Origin: a bacterium
Lineage (GTDB): Bacteria; Pseudomonadota; Alphaproteobacteria; Sphingomonadales; Sphingomonadaceae
Direction: 5' to 3'
DNA: 64,000 nt
NCBI GenBank assembly: GCA_030824575.1
Contig: JAVBXL010000025.1
Span: 37,023 to 101,022, forward strand
A model generated the notes under the pieces. That model worked only from the letters and a program-made list of their open reading frames with translations, was not told the origin of the DNA and made no database searches. The first letter of the stretch is position 1. Every line of letters begins with the position of its first letter. The position numbers and the translations under genes were made by a program. Shown here piece by piece: positions 61,558 through 64,000 of this stretch.

Positions 61558-62042
61558 CGCAGGACCATCACGCCGAACTTTTTCGGCACAGCGAATTACT
61601 GCTGGAAACCAGCAGCCAGGACGACCGCTTATGGGTGCCCGCCGCCATGGATGGCGTGTGGATGCGCCCGCTGATGTTCGACACCGTGTCGGGTGCCTGG
61701 GCCAATGTCACCCGCATCCGGGCGGAGGGCAAGATCAGCCGCCACGCCCATGCCTGCCCGGTCCAGGCCTATGTCCTGTCGGGCCAATGGCGGTATCGCG
61801 AGCGCGACTGGATCGCCACCGCCGGCCACTATCTGCTGGAACCGGCGGGCGACACCCATACGCTGATCGGGCTGCCCGGCGGATCGGAAACGCTGTTCTG
61901 GATCGCCGGGTCGCTGATCGAGCTGGACGATGACGACCGTCCCGTCGGCCAGTCCAACGTATTCACCCGCATCGAACAGAGCGCCGCCCATTTCGAGAAA
62001 GTCGGCCTGGGCCGCGACTATGTCCGCCGTTACATCCGCTAG
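61554..62042 (+). CDS. Cupin dioxygenase, 2,4'-dihydroxyacetophenone-dioxygenase-like
   Basis: A 162-residue single-domain cupin. It resembles 2,4'-dihydroxyacetophenone dioxygenase: LWVPAAMDGVWMRPLMFDT, SRHAHACPVQAYVLSG, WRYRERDWIATAGHYLLEP, GDTHTLIGL, HFEKVGLGRDYVRRYIR. The iron ligands are present as His64, His66, Glu83 and His102. That enzyme splits the C-C bond between a carbonyl and its neighbouring hydroxylated carbon using O2. Coupled by ATGA to an alcohol dehydrogenase that could make such a hydroxyketone, it may carry out ring or side-chain cleavage (inference). CAGGAGG precedes the ATG. Confidence 0.82.
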   Translation: MTQDHHAELFRHSELLLETSSQDDRLWVPAAMDGVWMRPLMFDTVSGAWANVTRIRAEGKISRHAHACPVQAYVLSGQWRYRERDWIATAGHYLLEPAGDTHTLIGLPGGSETLFWIAGSLIELDDDDRPVGQSNVFTRIEQSAAHFEKVGLGRDYVRRYIR

Positions 62043-62055
62043 GGAAGAACCGACC

Positions 62056-63279
62056 ATGTCCCCTGCCCTAACAGATCCGTTGACGCTGCCCTGCGGCGCG
62101 ACGCTTAAGAACCGCATCGTCAAAGGCGCGATGACGGAAGGCATGGGCACGCCAGACAATTGCGCGACCGACGATCATGCCGCGCTATACGGCCGCTGGG
62201 CGCGGGGCGGCGCGGGTCTGCTGCTGACCGGCAACGTCCAGATCGACCGGCGCTTCGTCGAGCGACCCGGCAATGTCGCGATCGACGGCAATGCCGGTCT
62301 GGATGAACTCGCCGCCTATGCCGCCGCGGGGCGCGAAAATGGTGCCCATATCTGGATGCAGATCAATCATCCGGGCCGTCAGGCGGGCGCGTCACCCGAC
62401 ACCTTCGTCGCGCCATCGGCCATGCCGTTGGTCGGCGGCGCGGGCATGTGCCGCGCGCTGAACATCGGGGAAATCCACGACATCCAGCGTCGCTTCGTGC
62501 ATGTCGCGCTCACCGCCCGCGACACCGGCTTTACCGGCGTGCAGGTCCATGCCGCGCATGGCTATCTCCTGTCCCAGTTCCTCAGCCCGCTGACCAACAA
62601 GCGCGACGACGATTGGGGCGATAGCCTGGAAAATCGGGCGCGTCTGCTGCTCGACATCGTCAGCGCCATCCGCGCAGCGACCGGCCCCGACTTCCCGGTT
62701 TCGGTCAAGCTCAACAGCGCCGATTTCCAGAAGGGCGGCTTGACCGAGGAAGAATCGATCCAGATCGTCCACTGGCTCTGCGCGGCGGGCATCGACCTTC
62801 TGGAGATTTCCGGCGGCAGCTATGAATCGCAGGTCATGGTGGGGCGCGAACAGGACGGCACGCTGCTCAAAAAAGCCTCTACCATCGCGCGCGAAGCCTA
62901 TTTCCTCGATTTCGCCGCGCGCCTGCGGCCGCATGTCTCCGTCCCCCTCGCGGTCACCGGCGGTTTTCGCAGCCGCGCCGCCATGGCGCAGGCGTTGGAA
63001 ACGGGCGCGCTCGACGCCGTGGGTATTGCCCGCCCGCTCTGCCTAGACGCGGGCCTCATCGACGCGCTGCTGGACGGTCGCATCGATCGCCTTCCCTCCC
63101 CGGACGATCAGCCGGGGACGGCGGCGCAGGCGACCATAGCCTATTATTTCAACCAGATCCGCCGTCTGGCGACCGGCGACCCGATCGAAACGGACATCGA
63201 CTGGCAAGCGCAACTGGATCAGCATACCGCTTATGATGCGGCGCTGACCCAACGCTATCTCGCGACTTTCGCGTCATGA
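62056..63279 (+). CDS. NADH:flavin oxidoreductase (old yellow enzyme family)
   Basis: A 407-residue FMN TIM-barrel enzyme (LKNRIVKGAMTEGMG; QINHPGRQAG; VQVHAAHGYLLSQFLSPLTN with the active-site His pair; LAVTGGFRSRAAMAQAL for FMN phosphate). It lacks the C-terminal iron-sulfur and NAD domains of 2,4-dienoyl-CoA reductases. It would reduce an activated C=C (enone) with NAD(P)H. It starts 13 bases after the cupin stop and overlaps the next SDR start (ATGATG). Bases 62588-62691 recur at the right edge of the window. Confidence 0.88.
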   Translation: MSPALTDPLTLPCGATLKNRIVKGAMTEGMGTPDNCATDDHAALYGRWARGGAGLLLTGNVQIDRRFVERPGNVAIDGNAGLDELAAYAAAGRENGAHIWMQINHPGRQAGASPDTFVAPSAMPLVGGAGMCRALNIGEIHDIQRRFVHVALTARDTGFTGVQVHAAHGYLLSQFLSPLTNKRDDDWGDSLENRARLLLDIVSAIRAATGPDFPVSVKLNSADFQKGGLTEEESIQIVHWLCAAGIDLLEISGGSYESQVMVGREQDGTLLKKASTIAREAYFLDFAARLRPHVSVPLAVTGGFRSRAAMAQALETGALDAVGIARPLCLDAGLIDALLDGRIDRLPSPDDQPGTAAQATIAYYFNQIRRLATGDPIETDIDWQAQLDQHTAYDAALTQRYLATFAS

Positions 63280-63902
63280 TGGGCCGCCCGCTTATCGACC
63301 TAGACGGTCGCCATATCGCCCTTGTCGGCGCGGCTGGCGAACTGGGTGCTACCATGACCGCGCTGTTGCTGGATCTTGGCGCGCATGTGCTGGCGATCGA
63401 CCGTGACGCTGCCGCGCTCGACGCCATGACCGGCCCGCCGCGCCTGCGCACGATCGTCGCCGACGTCGTGGACGAGGCCGCGATGATCCGCGCGTTCGAC
63501 ACGCTGGAGGCTCCACTCGACGGCTTGGTCAATGGCGCGGGGATAGAGAATGTAGCGACCCCGATCGACGCGCTCGACACCGCGCTGTTCCGCAAGGTGA
63601 TGGACGTCAACGTGACGGGCGTGTTCCTGGGCATGAAATATGGCGTGCCCCGGATGCGGACGCCCGGCGGATCGATCGTCAACATCGCCAGCACGGCGGG
63701 CGTCAAGGGCGCGGCCGGCATGAGCGCCTATGTCGCCAGCAAACATGCCGTCATCGGCCTGACCCGCTGCGCCGCGATCGATTATGGCCCGGCGGGACTG
63801 CGCGTCAATGCGCTCTGCCCCGGTCCGCTTGACGGGCGGATGATCGACACGATCATGGGCAGCAAACCGGGCGCGCCGTCTGACCGCGCCAAGGCGCGCT
63901 GA
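63276..63902 (+). pseudogene. SDR-family oxidoreductase, 3' end lost by a duplication junction
   Basis: A 208-codon frame with a proper SDR start and core (HIALVGAAGELGATMTALLL, a variant cofactor loop; LVNGAGIENVATP; IVNIASTAGVKGAAGMSAYV; SKHAVIGLTRC; NALCPGPLDGRMID). The family needs about 40 more residues ending in a VDGG-type motif. Instead the sequence at 63897 becomes identical to the inside of the upstream flavin-oxidoreductase gene, and the stop TGA (63900-63902) belongs to that copied DNA. An intact copy may lie just outside the window. The catalytic residues are complete, but the lost C-terminus would harm folding and tetramer contacts. Confidence 0.72.
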
Positions 63903-64000
63903 CCAACAAGCGCGACGACGATTGGGGCGATAGCCTGGAAAATCGGGCGCGTCTGCTGCTCGACATCGTCAGCGCCATCCGCGCAGCGACCGGCCCCGAC
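63897..64000. repeat. Direct repeat of 62588-62691 (exact, 104+ bases)
   Basis: All 104 bases from 63897 to the window end equal 62588-62691, an offset of 1309 bases; identity stops on the left at 62587/63896. The copy is an internal piece of the NADH:flavin oxidoreductase gene. The pattern is that of a tandem duplication whose unit is 62588-63896, unless it is an assembly error. Confidence 0.9.

Noticed and set aside
1..64000. Mobile elements, CRISPR arrays, tRNA or rRNA genes
   Set aside because: No transposase or integrase frame, no regularly spaced repeat and no cloverleaf-type sequence was seen; the only long exact repeat is the 104-base one at the right edge.

Overview
The window looks like chromosomal DNA of a sphingomonad (Alphaproteobacteria; Sphingomonas/Sphingobium/Novosphingobium type). 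The evidence is the high GC, two TonB-dependent receptors of the type common in Sphingomonadaceae, an OprB-type porin, a fused-alpha PntAB transhydrogenase, and many short degradative operons whose start and stop codons overlap. I saw no RNA gene, transposase, phage gene or CRISPR array.

Left part (1-24 kb), ordinary accessory and housekeeping genes. 1-5.9 kb is a quinate/shikimate-type module: the 3' part of a bifunctional 3-dehydroshikimate dehydratase, facing a LysR - aromatic-acid MFS carrier - shikimate-dehydrogenase-family enzyme - carbohydrate-type porin series on the minus strand. 6-12 kb is a sensory operon: three-receiver hybrid histidine kinase, CheR, receiver-less CheB, and a receiver-kinase fusion. 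12.2-16.5 kb is a small catabolic operon (zeta-like GST, SDR, HpsN-like histidinol-dehydrogenase homologue, ABM-domain protein) divergent from a LacI regulator. 17-24 kb holds a small membrane protein, an SDR, YaaA, a SulP anion transporter and pntAB.

Right part (24.3-64 kb), a large catabolic island that continues past the window edge. A plus-strand operon (PcaIJ-like CoA-transferase, crotonase, CaiB-type CoA-transferase, quinone oxidoreductase) converges on a long minus-strand series (LLM flavin monooxygenase, SDR, TonB receptor, AccB, AccC, an AccB-like protein with no biotin lysine, 3-hydroxyacyl-CoA dehydrogenase, enoyl-CoA hydratase, BioB, nitronate monooxygenase). Then come a SnoaL-like protein, two near-identical TetR regulators, a P450cam-like P450, SDRs, an MFS carrier, two more LLM monooxygenases, a second TonB receptor, two membrane quinoprotein (PQQ) dehydrogenases, a limonene-epoxide-hydrolase homologue, an alpha/beta epoxide hydrolase, a dihydroxyacetophenone-dioxygenase-like cupin, an old-yellow-enzyme homologue and a truncated SDR.

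Read together (inference), the island would import a hydrophobic cyclic compound, oxygenate it (P450, LLM enzymes), hydrolyse epoxides, oxidise alcohols in the periplasm and cytoplasm, cleave rings, and feed acids through CoA activation and beta-oxidation with an associated biotin-dependent carboxylase. The closest parallels are the bacterial camphor and limonene pathways, but the substrate is not determined. A 15-bp palindrome of the form CCGA-N7-TCGG lies upstream of nearly every transcription unit of the island, a probable shared operator for the two TetR proteins. The last 104 bases of the window repeat 62588-62691 exactly, which indicates a 1309-bp tandem duplication (or an assembly error) that truncates the last SDR.
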